NCBI GenBank assembly: GCA_942159475.1
Contig: OW804095.1
Location: 67,918,773 to 67,982,772, forward strand
DNA length: 64,000 bases
Direction: 5' to 3'
DNA from: Sthenelais limicola
Lineage: Eukaryota > Annelida > Polychaeta > Phyllodocida > Sigalionidae
Numbering within the stretch: position 1 is the first letter of the stretch; every line of letters begins with the position of its first letter. Below, piece by piece: positions 23,317-34,910 of the stretch. The notes below the pieces were generated by a model. It saw only the letters and a list, made by a program, of their open reading frames with translations. It ran no database searches and was not told where the DNA came from. The position numbers were made by a program, and so were the translations under genes.

Positions 23317-23946
23317 TTTTTCTCCTTAGGGCTCACAGGCACACATCTACATCTGTTATCACCAGGTGGCAGTACCGTGGAACTTGGCTTTCACTAGGTG
23401 CCCTCACAGGTTACTACATGCTATTTACAATTTCTATTAGAACAAAAGTCTCACTAGTAATACTTATATGAGGCATTTATACCTTATAGATATTACACTT
23501 TATAAACTTGGGAATATTGAAAGCAATGAAATCAATACTTTATTTGTATAACTTACCTGCTTGATGTTGAAAAATGTTGTGAAGAAAGCACCCTTATAAT
23601 TCTAATATTATTACTATGAGTACTACTGAAGTACCAAATTTGCCAAACATCAAGTTGCAATGGATACCTATGACAGCTACAGGAGAGGATTGTATTAAGG
23701 GTAAGTATAAGTGATGGAAATGGGTGAGGAACTCTGAAAAAGTCAAGCAAAGGGACTGCATATAATATGCAGTCTCTCCTTGAATGCTCTTGGGCAAAAT
23801 GCTTCTGTGAAGAAACATGCAGCATTAGCACTGAGCACAAATCTGCTGTTATAAGGACCAGTCTAGATTCAACAGGGAATAATGAAATCAATACTTTATT
23901 CAGAATTAACATTGTAAATTACAAGCAATTTTATGGATGCCAAATC

Positions 23947-24149
23947 AGGGTTCTATGTAGAACCCTACCTATTTTGGCTAGAGGGTTCTTCAAAGGGTTC
24001 TTCAAATCGAGGGTTCTATGTAGAACCCTGCCTATTCCCGAAACAGGGGTTCTACTTAGAACCCTCAAAAAAGGGTTCTAAGTAGAACCCTTAGGGGTTC
24101 TGCCATGTCGACAAGCTGAAGAACCCTTAAGGGTTCTTGTTAGAACCCT
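23947..24149. repeat. Right sub-terminal GGGTTCT/AGAACCC field
   Basis: About 14 further units, more regularly paired than on the left: AGGGTTCTATGTAGAACCCT occurs twice (about 23947 and 24010) and AGGGTTCTAAGTAGAACCCT follows (about 24072). The field runs up to the right terminal repeat. Confidence 0.85.
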
Positions 24150-24163
24150 TTCTTCTTAGAGTG

Positions 24164-24989
24164 CAGCCCTTCGGTGGCAACAAACCGATGAGTTATGAGT
24201 TTGAAATATTGCATCTTCAGTTCCAAGCAATTGTTTACTTTAAAGGTTCAAGTATATAAATACCATAGTACTTAGTTTTGATATATTTTGTCATTAGCGA
24301 AAAGGACTTAAGATATCTAGATATTTCTAGAATAATCCTTATATGAAATTGTTATCGGAAATGCTCCTTATGATCACTGTTTTAGTGCGTCTATATAATT
24401 TATATGCGAAAAATTCTTAAGCTACATCCCAAGATTTTCTCCTTTTGTCGTTTGTTCTTTTCATTTCAGAGCATTCCTTTGTTCTTAAAGAAGTTCATAG
24501 AGAAGTCCTTTATTATTTACAAATAATGGTATCTATAACACATACATAAAATTATAGTTTGAGTGGTATGAATACCTACATAGGCCATCACATTCTAGCT
24601 AGGAATTATATGTTGTTTATTTTAGTTTTCTGAGACAGTCCACAAGACAGTGAAAACTGAGAGTGAAAACGAAAACAGCAGCCCAATTTCTAATCATTAC
24701 ACATTGAAAAACGCCGTCGAAGGGAATCAAAACGTTGATCAACTACTTCTTTTTGATTACAAAAGTCCTCGATGTGCGTTACTAAACAACTGGGCAGTAC
24801 CACTGAGAATTCAAAGTGCGTCCTTTGAAATAGTGAAATAGCCAGAGACAAAATTGAATTCGAAATATTTAAATCCCAGATGAACCCTGTACAGATAACC
24901 TATGGATTTTTCCCTTAGAATTCTAATGAAGATCTCGTACATGAGTGTATAACAATATAAACTATCTTATCTACTTTCATACTGTCCTA
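24164..24989. other. Anonymous non-coding DNA
   Basis: AT-rich. A 63-codon plus frame (24650-24841) is unrecognised and ends in ordinary sequence. Confidence 0.45.
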
Positions 24990-25066
24990 GTCGGGGAGCC
25001 GAGTCAGACATTACGTTTTCTTGGTACAACGTATATGGTTCGACTCCAGGGGCTGGCATTAGCCAG
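24990..25066 (+). mobile_element. tRNA-like SINE head (A and B boxes)
   Basis: A-box-like GAGCCGAGTCAGA (24996-25008) and B-box GGTTCGACTCC (25037-25047) stand 41 bp apart start to start, close to tRNA spacing, and are followed by a 5-bp hairpin CTGGC-ATTA-GCCAG (25053-25066). The T-arm and acceptor stems do not pair well, so it is not a working tRNA gene. A tRNA-derived SINE head or tRNA pseudogene fits best. Confidence 0.4.
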
Positions 25067-25404
25067 ATATGTCTTTATTTCCATTGAACTTTGCTTTGCC
25101 TTTTGCAAGAGGGACTCATGATGTATTCTCCACAATTCAATACAGATATATATCGTTTCTGAGTTTTGTGAAGGTCGTCCAGAATGTCACGTCCATAGGG
25201 ACAAGAAGACTATTGCTGCACCGGAATGAAAATGCCAAATATATCCAAACCTCCATACACATAGTGTAGTGTGCAACTATTTTGCTACATGCTTGTACAG
25301 ACTAGTACATATTAGCGGTTTTCCCCGCCGGACCACAAAACAAACCTTTCTCTTTTGAACAAACTCTACATAAAGGTTTCTGACTGGGGTGGCATGATTC
25401 AAAA
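25067..25404. other. Anonymous spacer between SINE-like head and RT relic
   Basis: AT-rich. The 66-codon frame 25069-25269 (+) is unrecognised and could be SINE or LINE body sequence. Confidence 0.4.
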
Positions 25405-25985
25405 GTGATTATAGATAGGAATATCCATCGAAATATTAATTATTTCAAAGTAATGGTCCCCCCTTTAGTAAATATGACTGACATACTCTGTATAAATTCC
25501 CATAGTGTCAGTAATGTTCACCGTTTACAAATAATTCAGAACAACAGACTGAGAGTCTTCCACGGATTGCCGTCGAGGGCAAGTGTAAAATATCTACATG
25601 TAACACTAAAACTGCTACCGTCGAAACATAGAAGGAGCGACCATCTGATGGAAAATCCCAAGCACATAGATCTGCGTAGAAGGCTTCACTTTAGGAAATT
25701 TCACTTTAGGAAGAAAAATTATGAAACAAATTGATCCGAAAAACCAACAAATTAGAAAGTCAATATTAAAGAAAGTCAATATTAATTATTATCATATTCA
25801 TGGAACAGGCTTCAGACGGAGGCCCACCAGATTGTAAACACGAAAACAAAATTAAAAAATATGCAATTGAAAATCCAATACGGTCCAATGAGAGCTTTAT
25901 AGATTAATAAAAAAAATTGCAGAGACCAGAGACTGTATTAACTGCAAAATTGCTGTTCAAATTCTTTTATATGTACAACTAAATT
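25405..25985 (+). pseudogene. Non-LTR reverse transcriptase C-terminal relic
   Basis: The open frame 25405-25734 (first codon GTG, no true start) contains RLQIIQNNRLRVFHGLPSR followed by ASVKYLHVTLKLLPSKHRR. This is the conserved segment that lies after the RT domain in many Jockey/CR1/RTE-type LINEs (LQxxQNxALRxxxxxPxxxSVxxLHxxLxLLPLxxRR). The catalytic YxDD part is not present upstream. Beyond the stop at 25732, another frame from about 25795 (ASDGGPPDCKHENKIKKYA) may be the decayed next block of the same protein. A 13-bp direct repeat AAAGTCAATATTA occurs twice near 25756 and 25772. It is a truncated and mutated copy; the clade cannot be fixed. Confidence 0.65.
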
Positions 25986-26559
25986 GATCAATAGGTGCGA
26001 ATCACCTTCAGTCATTGACGAAAGTGACATTCTTTGCATTCTAAAAGAATACTGTAAGGCAAGATTAAGAAGGATTGAAAACCTCCCATTAGCTGGAGAA
26101 TTTCTATCTCATTGCAATCTTTGTATTGGATACAAGTTTCTAAATTTGAATCTAATTCTGAATTATTGTGCGATAGTTGATACGGATGCAACGATCACGA
26201 TAACCAGGACCAGCGCTATGCGATTATCGATATCAATTTGGATATTCACGATTAATCCATGCTGGCTTCATATAATCATAATTTTTGAAAGCCAACTCAA
26301 GGCATCATTAATAATTAAACTACGGCAAAACGGGAGAAAGGTCTTCTTTATTGCACCATATTGCAGCTTTAGAATTCTCTTGATACAATTATCAGCTCTA
26401 TCAGAATAAATCTACTTACTTTTACTTACAAAGGTCTGCAAGATTTGATCGAGATGATAACAGTTATTGCAATCCAATTCTTTTATTACTTTAGCAAAAA
26501 CATGAAAAATGATCCTGACTCCAATTTGTTCTTTATTGGAGCATCTATTTTCTTTGAGG
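25986..26559. other. Anonymous DNA with an unrecognised 141-codon frame
   Basis: The plus-strand frame 25984-26409 is open for 141 codons directly after the RT relic. Its product is rich in Ile/Leu and resembles no family I know, and its start codon is not ATG. It might be a remnant of the same LINE copy or chance. Confidence 0.35.
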
Positions 26560-27660
26560 GATTAACCTCGGATCTTGACCTCCAGTCCCCAGGAGGCATG
26601 TGACTCACCCGCTCGCATGGTGACACTATCTACAAGGCATGCACACATTTTCCCAGCACCATTACATGGGTCTCTCAGGCTAACTTGGCCTGTGTCTGTA
26701 TCAAGCCCTCAAGTGGGTCTCTGAGGATTAACCCATCTTTTCTCCCTTGAATCGAGTTGCTCCTGTTAACCCTGTGAGTTACTCAGGCGAAATGTGTCCT
26801 TGAACCCATATTTTGACCTTGATGTGACCTTTAAGAGCTGGAGTAATGGCAACCCTTGACCCGCCACTTGTGGATCGGCAAAAATATGAGTCAGTAGGGT
26901 GATGGTCAGGGATGCAATCTGGTTGCAACACCCCAAGGAGATATCGCCATCTCTAAGTTCTGGAGGGAGATGAGGGCCCAGGAGGATGTCTGTATCGAGG
27001 TCAAACCCTGGAGACGAGGTCGTCTAAACGCTGATGGATCACTCAGACAGCCGAGGTCATGCATACTTTATTCTCCCTTGACAGATATTATATGGTCAAA
27101 TATGGGTTATATGGTCCTATTGCATCAATGGTTTAGCAAGGATATTTAAGCTATATACCAGATTCCAATATCATATATATATGTCTGTGGCAGGCTTTAG
27201 GCATTTGCCATAGACCAAATAATTCCTTTAGAATAGAGCACAGCATCTAGGTTGTAGAGTATATCCAGAATAAGCACCTATGTAGCCCTGAACCACCGCC
27301 CAGAGAGGACATGGAGCTTCTGGATACATCATTGGTATCCTGTGATAGGGCCGATGGCATCGTGCCGGAAGTAGAGCGATAGGAGCGGTACTAAGTCAAG
27401 CGCACACTTCCGCAACAAAGAAGGCGTGCAGATAGCACCAGAATGGACCACATTGACCTCTAGGGGCTAGAAAGGTGATCGCTGACATAATAAGGTTTGT
27501 GATGCTTGGCTGGTGAGGCTTGATCCCGATAGGGGGCACCACCCCAGGGGAACTATTTGGTATCTGCGGTAGTGAGTTAGTGAAGCGGCGGAGGTAGAGC
27601 AAGAGTGCTTGAGAGGGCCTCCTTCCTGAGGCACTTTTATCTACCCCTCCGCGACAGAAA
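26560..27660. other. GC-richer unresolved block
   Basis: About 1.1 kb that is clearly less AT-rich than its flanks. One plus-strand frame stays open from 26898 to 27146 (83 codons, including KFWREMRAQEDVCIEVKPW). A minus frame of 68 codons covers 27396-27602. Neither matches a family I recognise. The change in composition suggests an old inserted element or exonic material, but nothing more can be said from the sequence. Confidence 0.35.
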
Positions 27661-29440
27661 TATACTAAAAAGTGGACACAATCACTACAAGGTAAGTTAT
27701 GCTATCATAAAAACATCCTCAACGATCCATCTGGATATCCTGCTTCTATTTGGATAAACTTGCTCACTCATACCGTGAAAAACAAAGCCTTTTTATCCCA
27801 TGATGGACGCAAAGGAGACACTGGAACATTCAACACATCTGAGCACTGGTTGCCAAGCTTCAGTGTCGGACAGGTTCACAGTAATCCCCGGGTCTATATC
27901 TTGTGATTCCTTTAGTCGCCTGGATTGGTAGAGGGACTTAAAGGCTACCCTTTATTTCCTTACGGGGCACTTAAATTCATATGATTCTTATATCAACTGT
28001 TTCGTACCCTTAAGGTTCAAATACCATTCGAAACTTTAAGAAATTATTTGAAATAAAAACTAGACTCGGAATTGTTCGTCATCTGAATTCTTTCCGAGTG
28101 ACTAGCTTTTTCACGTGTGCTATTTGGAATATCATACGTGTTCCTACTACGATTTTAAGTGTTGGGTTCTAGCGTCAATGATTTTAAATGATTTTTTGTT
28201 TAAATGATTTTTTTGTTCTTCGAATATAGAAAAACTTTACGTTTTGTAATCCAAAATCCCTGCGCTTCATGAGAATGGGAATATAAGTCCATTTCCCAAC
28301 ATCCATCCGATTGTAAAGAAATCACGGATGATGCACTACTTTATCAGTTCCACGATCTTAGGATCATCTGCTATGGAGCAGATGGTTGAGCAGATGGTTG
28401 AGCAGATGGGAGCTGCAGCCGTGGGATCAGGCCTCAAACTGACCGGTCACTCAAGCTGACCAATGGTGCGTGTGTTATTATTTCCGCCGTGTGGTCAGTT
28501 AGAGCGGACAGTCAGTGGTCGGGTGGGAGCTTTTCCCTCTAATAGCCCTGAATGCCTGTTGAGCTAAAAAGGTTTCTTAGCTGCCAATCCGCTACACTCC
28601 AAGGTAATTCGGGCTGGAAGATATTATGTAGTAGTCTATTAGAAAGGCATTTTTCCATGGCGCTGGGGTTCGTGCGATTACCCATTTTGGGAAAGACTCT
28701 TCACTTGTATAATTATATATGTGATCGCCGGGAAACAAATGACTACATCTAAGAAAAGAAAATCCCCATGAAACAACACCACAATCCGTATGAATTTACA
28801 AATCATTGATTTGTTGGAAGTAGAGTATATTTTTTTAAACCACGATCGTCGCTTTAATTTTGACTTTTAAGGAATATTGATTGAAAAGAAAGTGGTTTTG
28901 AAAGGCGTGGACATCGATCAACAGCTACCACCTCTTGGCAGGTCTCTTTTGTGAACAAAACATAGCTCTCATATATTCAAATGCATATAAAATTCCCATA
29001 TCCGTTACTTAGAGCTTCATTGGTGCATGAGAAAGGGGAAAGGCTCGGTACCAATATTCATGGGCCCATTAGGTTTTAATCCGCTAAGCTATTAAAATGT
29101 CTGACGTAACCATATGAACGTTACAGTGTGGACATCAGTTCTCTGCTCTTTGAACAAAGCAATCAGATCTCCCCATGCGAAACAGATATCGGTTGTATAT
29201 GGAACTGCCTACTTTTAGCATGTTAATCGTAAATTGTAGCATTTCTGGGATGCTACATAAATGATATCCATGACTGATATATTATTCCTCTATCTATTTG
29301 TGGTTGGTATATTCCGTACGTCCCGGATAGATATAAGAGTCCTGTGCAATAAACCAATACAATGTATGCATTGAATGATATTTTAGGTCAATAACCCCAA
29401 GTTTATACTTCATACACATGTAATGAAATACATGTGGAAA
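27661..29440. other. Anonymous DNA with two short tandem repeats
   Basis: TTAAATGATTTTTTGT-type units repeat at about 28184-28218. GAGCAGATGGTT occurs in about three units at 28374-28410. The 66-codon frame 28552-28752 (+) is unrecognised. Otherwise featureless. Confidence 0.5.
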
Positions 29441-29502
29441 TTATCTTTGAAATATATATGATACATTATGTACCGTATGTATTATATATTATTTCAAAGA
29501 TA
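29441..29502. repeat. 62-bp imperfect inverted repeat
   Basis: Left arm TTATCTTTGAAATATATATG, right arm ending ATTATTTCAAAGATAA. The arms of about 31 bp can pair with a few mismatches and no separate loop. AT-rich, so chance plays a part, but the outer 13 bp TTATCTTTGAAAT are perfect on both sides. Confidence 0.6.
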
Positions 29503-32500
29503 AGTATTAATCGTTCATTCAAATGTGCATATTGGTATCATATAATGTCAGTGAATATAGATAATTATTGTAAGAGATTAATGGCATAATCTCATTGATA
29601 TCGACTGAAGAGTCCTTGTTAGAAAGGCTTTAGCACACAAATAAGCCGTCAGTTTGAATTCTGAACAATATACATTGCACGTAATAGCTGAATACTGAAC
29701 TATATATCTGGTGTGTTTCGTGCCTTACGTCTAACTTTTTAAACCTGTGCCCTTAAGGAAGTTTAAGTGCCCGGCATCCATTAGTCTGCGGTCAGGGATG
29801 TGTTGGTCCCAGCCCTCATGAAACATCCATATACCAAGTCCACTACATTCAGTTCCCAAGTCCCTATACTAATTATCCAGCGTCCTAACATTTCTTTTAT
29901 TGTCCAAAAAGGTCACTTTAGTTCTGTCCAACCCCATAACAGGCCCACCCTAGTAAAGTTCAACTCTCCTTTTAATTGTTTTTTCGATGTGGCAGTCTAT
30001 TTCTCAATTCTATTCAAATTTTCTATTCTAAAGGTACTTGGCCCAAGTTTGACTGGTCAAAGCCTAGCTTGAGTTCAGATGATATTGAGGCTTGCCGAGA
30101 AGAATATACTAAATCCACATCTTGGTAATTGTTTTGTCCTAAATATTCAATCCATAGAACACAAACAAGATGAAAGATTAATAGATTAGTTCAAGGTTTG
30201 TCCAAGGCTTTTGCGATGCATATTTTAACATATCGCTTTTTGAACGGCGTTCTTCTAATTTAATCTAACAGATACCGGGGTCTACAATAGAAAGAATCTA
30301 TTTTCAGAGCAAAACTGAACTTAATATATTCTCTGACTGTCTTTAAGGCAGACGCATTAAAGGCCTTTTCGTTGCCGGCCCCTTTGTTTTAATTCTAATT
30401 AATAGTTGTCTGGACACACTCCTTCAATATAGGAGACATCGGAAAACACGCTGTACAACAAGCCTCTCCTATTTCATTCATTTATTGCTGGGCAATTTTT
30501 CAAGGAAGCAAAGGCAGGCAATATTTTCAATCTATTTTGTGTAGACTACTAAGAGGGGATGCCTGGCAGAACTATTATTCAAGTTCCCGCCGCAGGAGAA
30601 GAGGGAGGCTTTAAAGGGCTATCTAAACAATGCTGGGGAGTATCGTCTACTCAAGGTTAATATAGAATCTAGGATTAGAAACTGGTTAGCTTCTAAAGTG
30701 GAACGAGGTTGATGGATCGGGGTAGATTTAGATTAAAATGTTTGGAATTATGACCATTCCCGGCGACCAAATTCAATGGACTGAAAGCAAGCTACCGACC
30801 CTAACAGCAAGGGGTCCCTGCAGTTAGATTGGAGCCAATTATGTAATTGGATTTCATTCACATTTTCGGCGAAGTTTACACAAATTCAAGAGATATATTG
30901 ATTGTTGATATACTATATTAATCTTCGATATACCATACCAGTATTTTTTAAGTTGTCAGCCAATAGATTAAAGTAAAAGCGAATAGGCAACATATCTTGA
31001 TCTATACATTCGCTGGTACTTTATCTGTGTGCTGAAGATAATGTATACATACCCAAGTTGATCAATGTATATGTATACAGAATAATTAGTATAGAGATAG
31101 AATAGAGATACACCAATATGCAGCATAGCATGAATTACTGGAAGGACATAGTGTTCAGCAGGTAGGGCATCAATCCTTTGGCGCTATTCTGTTCACTGGA
31201 GCGGAAGTACAAATGTTTAGATATCTGACACTTGTTTGAATGACCCGTAGATACCAAATTCTCAGTTATACTGACACTTTCACCCTACAGCATACAGAGG
31301 CCGGTATTGTTTTCCTTCTCCTCAGCCTCCCTAGTGCCCCTTGAGTAAACCTGCTATACGCTAAAGGGTCCCAAGAGAGATGACTGAGATGTTTTCACCT
31401 TCTCACGAGGCCAGCATTAAGATGCCGAGCGCATTCATACACTCAGAAGGCTTCAGTACCAACTAGAATGTCTGGTACTCATAGTAAAGTGGCCCTGGAC
31501 TCGTGCCTCCCCCACGTAGCAGGATCAAGGATTACATGGAATAAAGCCCATTCAGGCGTCGCTGTGATAATTTCCACGGCCAGCTCGCCTGGCTAGCGCA
31601 GAATCAAAGGCTGCCATAATTTGTGGCATTAGCACTGCCATCTCCAGAATTCCATGACTGTCGCTGTGATTACGTGGAATCGGAATCGCTTTATGCTCCA
31701 ATTCACGACAGGATCTTTTGCCAAGTATTTGCGGGAAACTCTTTCTTCGTTCAATTCACGCGCCCCCTCACTCACGCCTAGTCTATCACCCTTACCCCTC
31801 CTTTCTGCATCTGGGTGAGATATCGTAAGGCTTGTGTCCTGTGCTCATGTGTATCTCTATAAATATACATAATAAGATTTGTATCCATTATGTACTCATT
31901 CATTTATAAGCTTCAGGTAAGGCATTTATTGTAGACAGAGATTATCATCTGCAATTTCAACTTTAGTCTTAACGTTGCAATGAGTTCTGCATTACTAAAT
32001 TTAAGCAAGATCTTTCAATGCCTCCTGTATGTATTTCAAGAGCTTTCATACTTTTATCGTCAATCAACTTAAATTCGGATGCAGCATAGCAAATATGTTG
32101 TAGCCATGTACTACAAACAGTAGTATCACTAATCTTAATATTTCTTCTTATAATGTATTTATCCCAACAGAACCAGCATGTTTAACAGGTGTCAGGGGTT
32201 CTTTGCACTGTGATCTTCACACTGTCAGACCCATTCCACTGCTATAATATTCTGTATACTATCCAGGCATATATCCTTATTACCAGATAACAAATTAGCA
32301 CAACCCAGACCCGGAGACTAGAGATACTATTGGGTGAAAAGTGCAATACTTTTTTCGTAGCTCCATATATGAATACGCAAATTGTGTGTAGAATTTTATT
32401 CAGTGACAAAATAAGACAAGGATGGGTCCACTGCAATATGGAGATTGATATGCAGAACAAACTTGGATTTATAGTAAATCTAATTTGTAACTATACGCAG

Positions 32501-33426
32501 TAATCTGAGAGATAATCATTTAAAGAATTCAGTCCACCGTTCCTAATGGCCAGACTATTTTGGTTTCTTCCATTCTTCTAAGACAACACAATCCCTTTTG
32601 TCATTTCAGACTCGCCTACGTGACCCTCAGATGGAATGTAATTGCTAGTTTTGCGGATGAAGCTGATATCTGCTATTTTTTCTTGCTCGTAGTGTACCTC
32701 TGCATGCCCCCTCCCGAGGAGGCAGTGCTTCTGGCGGATAGATAAAGAAACTTCCAGCAGACAGATGTAACGAACCCCCGTGTCAGGATTGTATTCTATA
32801 GAGTGACTGAGCATGCGAAGGAAATTGGGTCCAGAAATGGAAAGAATCATCAGGAAGAGCAATCTGAAGATTAAACCCAGAGATAGGCTCTCACACAAAA
32901 GCATTAGAGGTACCCACTATACCGGCGAGGCGAAAGGCATTTCCAAATCAAAAGAGAGAGTATGAGTGCCTGGCGGAGAGAGGGAGTGAGCAGGAGGGGA
33001 GAGAACGTCCACAGAGAGGACTAGTCCCGAATCAAAATGAAGTAACAGATGCAAGAAATAAAAAAAAGAATGGAAATCAAACCGGTTGTAAGGGAAAGCA
33101 TTGTCCATAATATTTCATTGATTTTGTGAATCAATTATACGGGACATGAACACAATTGGTGTTTCAATTGTTAGGGGGAAAACAAAACTAGTTAATTGGG
33201 CAATTCAAGAGATTGTAATGATAGAAAACTATGACACTACTATAGATAAAAGTGCCAGGAAAATATGGAGCAGGAGGTGGCTCGAGATGCCTGAGATCGT
33301 ACGAAGAGGGAGAGGGGTGGGCGGAGGGTTAATGTTTAGAATGGGGATGAGTAGGTTGGGATGCCTTCTCCTGGCTAACCTTGTTTAGTGAGTGATTGGT
33401 GAGTATAGTGGTTGATGTCCATTCGG
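29503..33426. other. Anonymous non-coding DNA
   Basis: Mostly AT-rich. A GC-richer patch at about 31490-31830 includes the near-repeat GTCGCTGTGATNAYNTCCACG/GTGG-type text twice (31558 and 31660) and C-rich tracts. Open frames (90 codons 29800-30072 +; 108 codons 32578-32904 -) are unrecognised. The plus strand at 32960-33000 is purine-rich. Confidence 0.45.
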
Positions 33427-33475
33427 TTAGTTGGTAAGGGAGCGCGTTAGGCTGAGACCCTTGTGTCATTAAGGG
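33427..33475 (+). repeat. tRNA-like fragment (A box and anticodon arm only)
   Basis: TTAGTTGGTAAGGGAGC (33427-33443) resembles a tRNA D-arm/A-box. It is followed at tRNA-like distance by a 5-bp stem CCCTT...AAGGG (33458-33475) that could be an anticodon arm. No B box follows. It may be a truncated tRNA-derived SINE or coincidence. Confidence 0.25.
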
Positions 33476-34839
33476 CAATAGGGGTCGGGGTGGTGGCATT
33501 TGTGCAGTTCCCATCCCGTCGACACAGGACAAAGATCATTCACAACTGTGCTTCTGCTATGAGCCTATATATGACACCCATTTACTTTCTATAAATACTT
33601 CATATCTGTTTGATATTTTCTCTCCCCTCTATTTCCATTTACAAGACTGTTACTTGAGGTGGATGGTGTCATTGATTTTTGTTGTGATTTTTGTATATTG
33701 CGCAGGGTGTGTGTGGATTGTGAGAGATCGCTGGAAATTGGGAGCTAACCTATGTGTCACTTTACAAACATCTCCCAACATTGAGAAACATGTTGTGTGT
33801 CAGCGTGGGGGCTTTGATATTCAACAATGACAAAGTGAGTGAGATAGGAGTGAGTCGTGAGCTTAAGTCCCCCAGGAATAAAACCGGGTAGTAAAACCTA
33901 ACGTTTGGTGCCAATGTTTAAAACTTATATAAACATATCAAGAAATATGTACATTCGTATATTGTGAATTTGCTCCAATTAAGGAAATTGTAACAGGTCT
34001 ATCTATCAAATATCTGTATTAAAACAATAATCGTTCAGTACATCACTTTTTAGATACACACATGTATATAATATATAATATATGCATAACTAAGTAATAT
34101 TTTATGTCATCACAATATGATAAAGATTGTATTGGGTATTCCTTTGCAAATAGTAGTTCAGCCTAATCGGAAGTAGCAAATAGATGAACACTTCCATTAT
34201 TTAGAGTGCCTTTAGATGCTCCGAGTACCTTACCATACCATCAAAAGAGCAGTTGGAGAACAGCTCCCTTCTGTACCATCCTAGCTTCCCTTCACACACC
34301 CATCACAGACACCCTAATCTCCGTTTCTCTCTCCTCGGAAAACTGCCAAAGGCAATGGTCACAGTAACGTAACGCATCCTAAATGGGGAGAGTTAAGGTA
34401 CAAAGCTCTTGTTGCAGTCTCGATAAGGTAGGATACTAAGTAGATGATATTCTATACAGGTTGTTTATTGTCATCTCTGATATTACTCATATATTTGTGA
34501 ACACCCAGCCAAGTTCTAAATTATTTGATCTTTCGTCTGTTGATGTCGATATTTAAAGCAAAGTCAAATGTCATACCGATGTGACGTTCATCACTTATCG
34601 TTCATGGATATATCCCCTGGGGAAAATTCCGAAATGAATGGAACAAAAACAGGATTTATGGTATAAGATGAATATGTAGATAAAGAAATAATTTGTCTGA
34701 AAAATTGTTTATAATATAACATTATATCGAGCACACATATATATATATGATTACATTAGATTTATGTGGTAACTGCCGGAAGAGATGGTACCTTGCAGTA
34801 TCATAAAGGTGTGTCGACCAATTTGTCTCTTTTATTCTA
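33476..34839. other. Anonymous non-coding DNA
   Basis: AT-rich with short TA-rich runs (34068-34083, 34735-34749). No open frame or element noticed. Confidence 0.5.
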
Positions 34840-34910
34840 CTCGACTGTACCCACTATGTACTCTTCGATTATGACAAATAAAAAACATCTTATCTTATCT
34901 TATCTTATTA
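34840..34910 (+). mobile_element. LINE-like 3' end with (TCTTA)4 tail
   Basis: TGACAAATAAAAAACA (34872-34887) leads into four exact TCTTA units (34888-34907). The stretch before it, CTATGTACTCTTCGATTA, resembles CTATGTAATAAGATCGACAA before the tail at 21121. This is the layout of the 3' terminus of CR1/L2-like LINEs. No coding part remains upstream. Confidence 0.5.

Larger units (their letters stand above)
23114..24163. mobile_element. CACTA-like non-autonomous DNA transposon with palindromic sub-terminal repeats
   Basis: The two ends are CACTCTAAGAA followed by AAAAGGGTTCT on the left and the inverse of CACTCTAAGAA plus GAAAGGGTTCT on the right: 22-bp terminal inverted repeats with one mismatch. 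Both are flanked by CA (23112-23113 and 24164-24165), a possible 2-bp target duplication. Inside each end is a 190-200-bp field of GGGTTCT and AGAACCC units, many paired as palindromes around a 4-bp centre. The middle 630 bp is unique and carries only short, unrecognised frames (119 codons 23553-23912 -, 104 codons 23767-24081 +). Terminal CACT and many short sub-terminal repeats in both orientations are known features of CACTA/EnSpm elements, where they bind the transposase. Lack of a transposase makes it non-autonomous. Superfamily assignment is inference. Confidence 0.75.

Noticed and set aside
23128..24149. CRISPR-like array
   Set aside because: Units are short (7-8 bp), spacers vary widely, units occur in both orientations, and the sequence is eukaryotic; sub-terminal transposon repeats explain it.
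24990..25066. Functional tRNA gene
   Set aside because: A and B boxes are present but T-arm and acceptor stems do not pair; called a SINE head or pseudogene instead.
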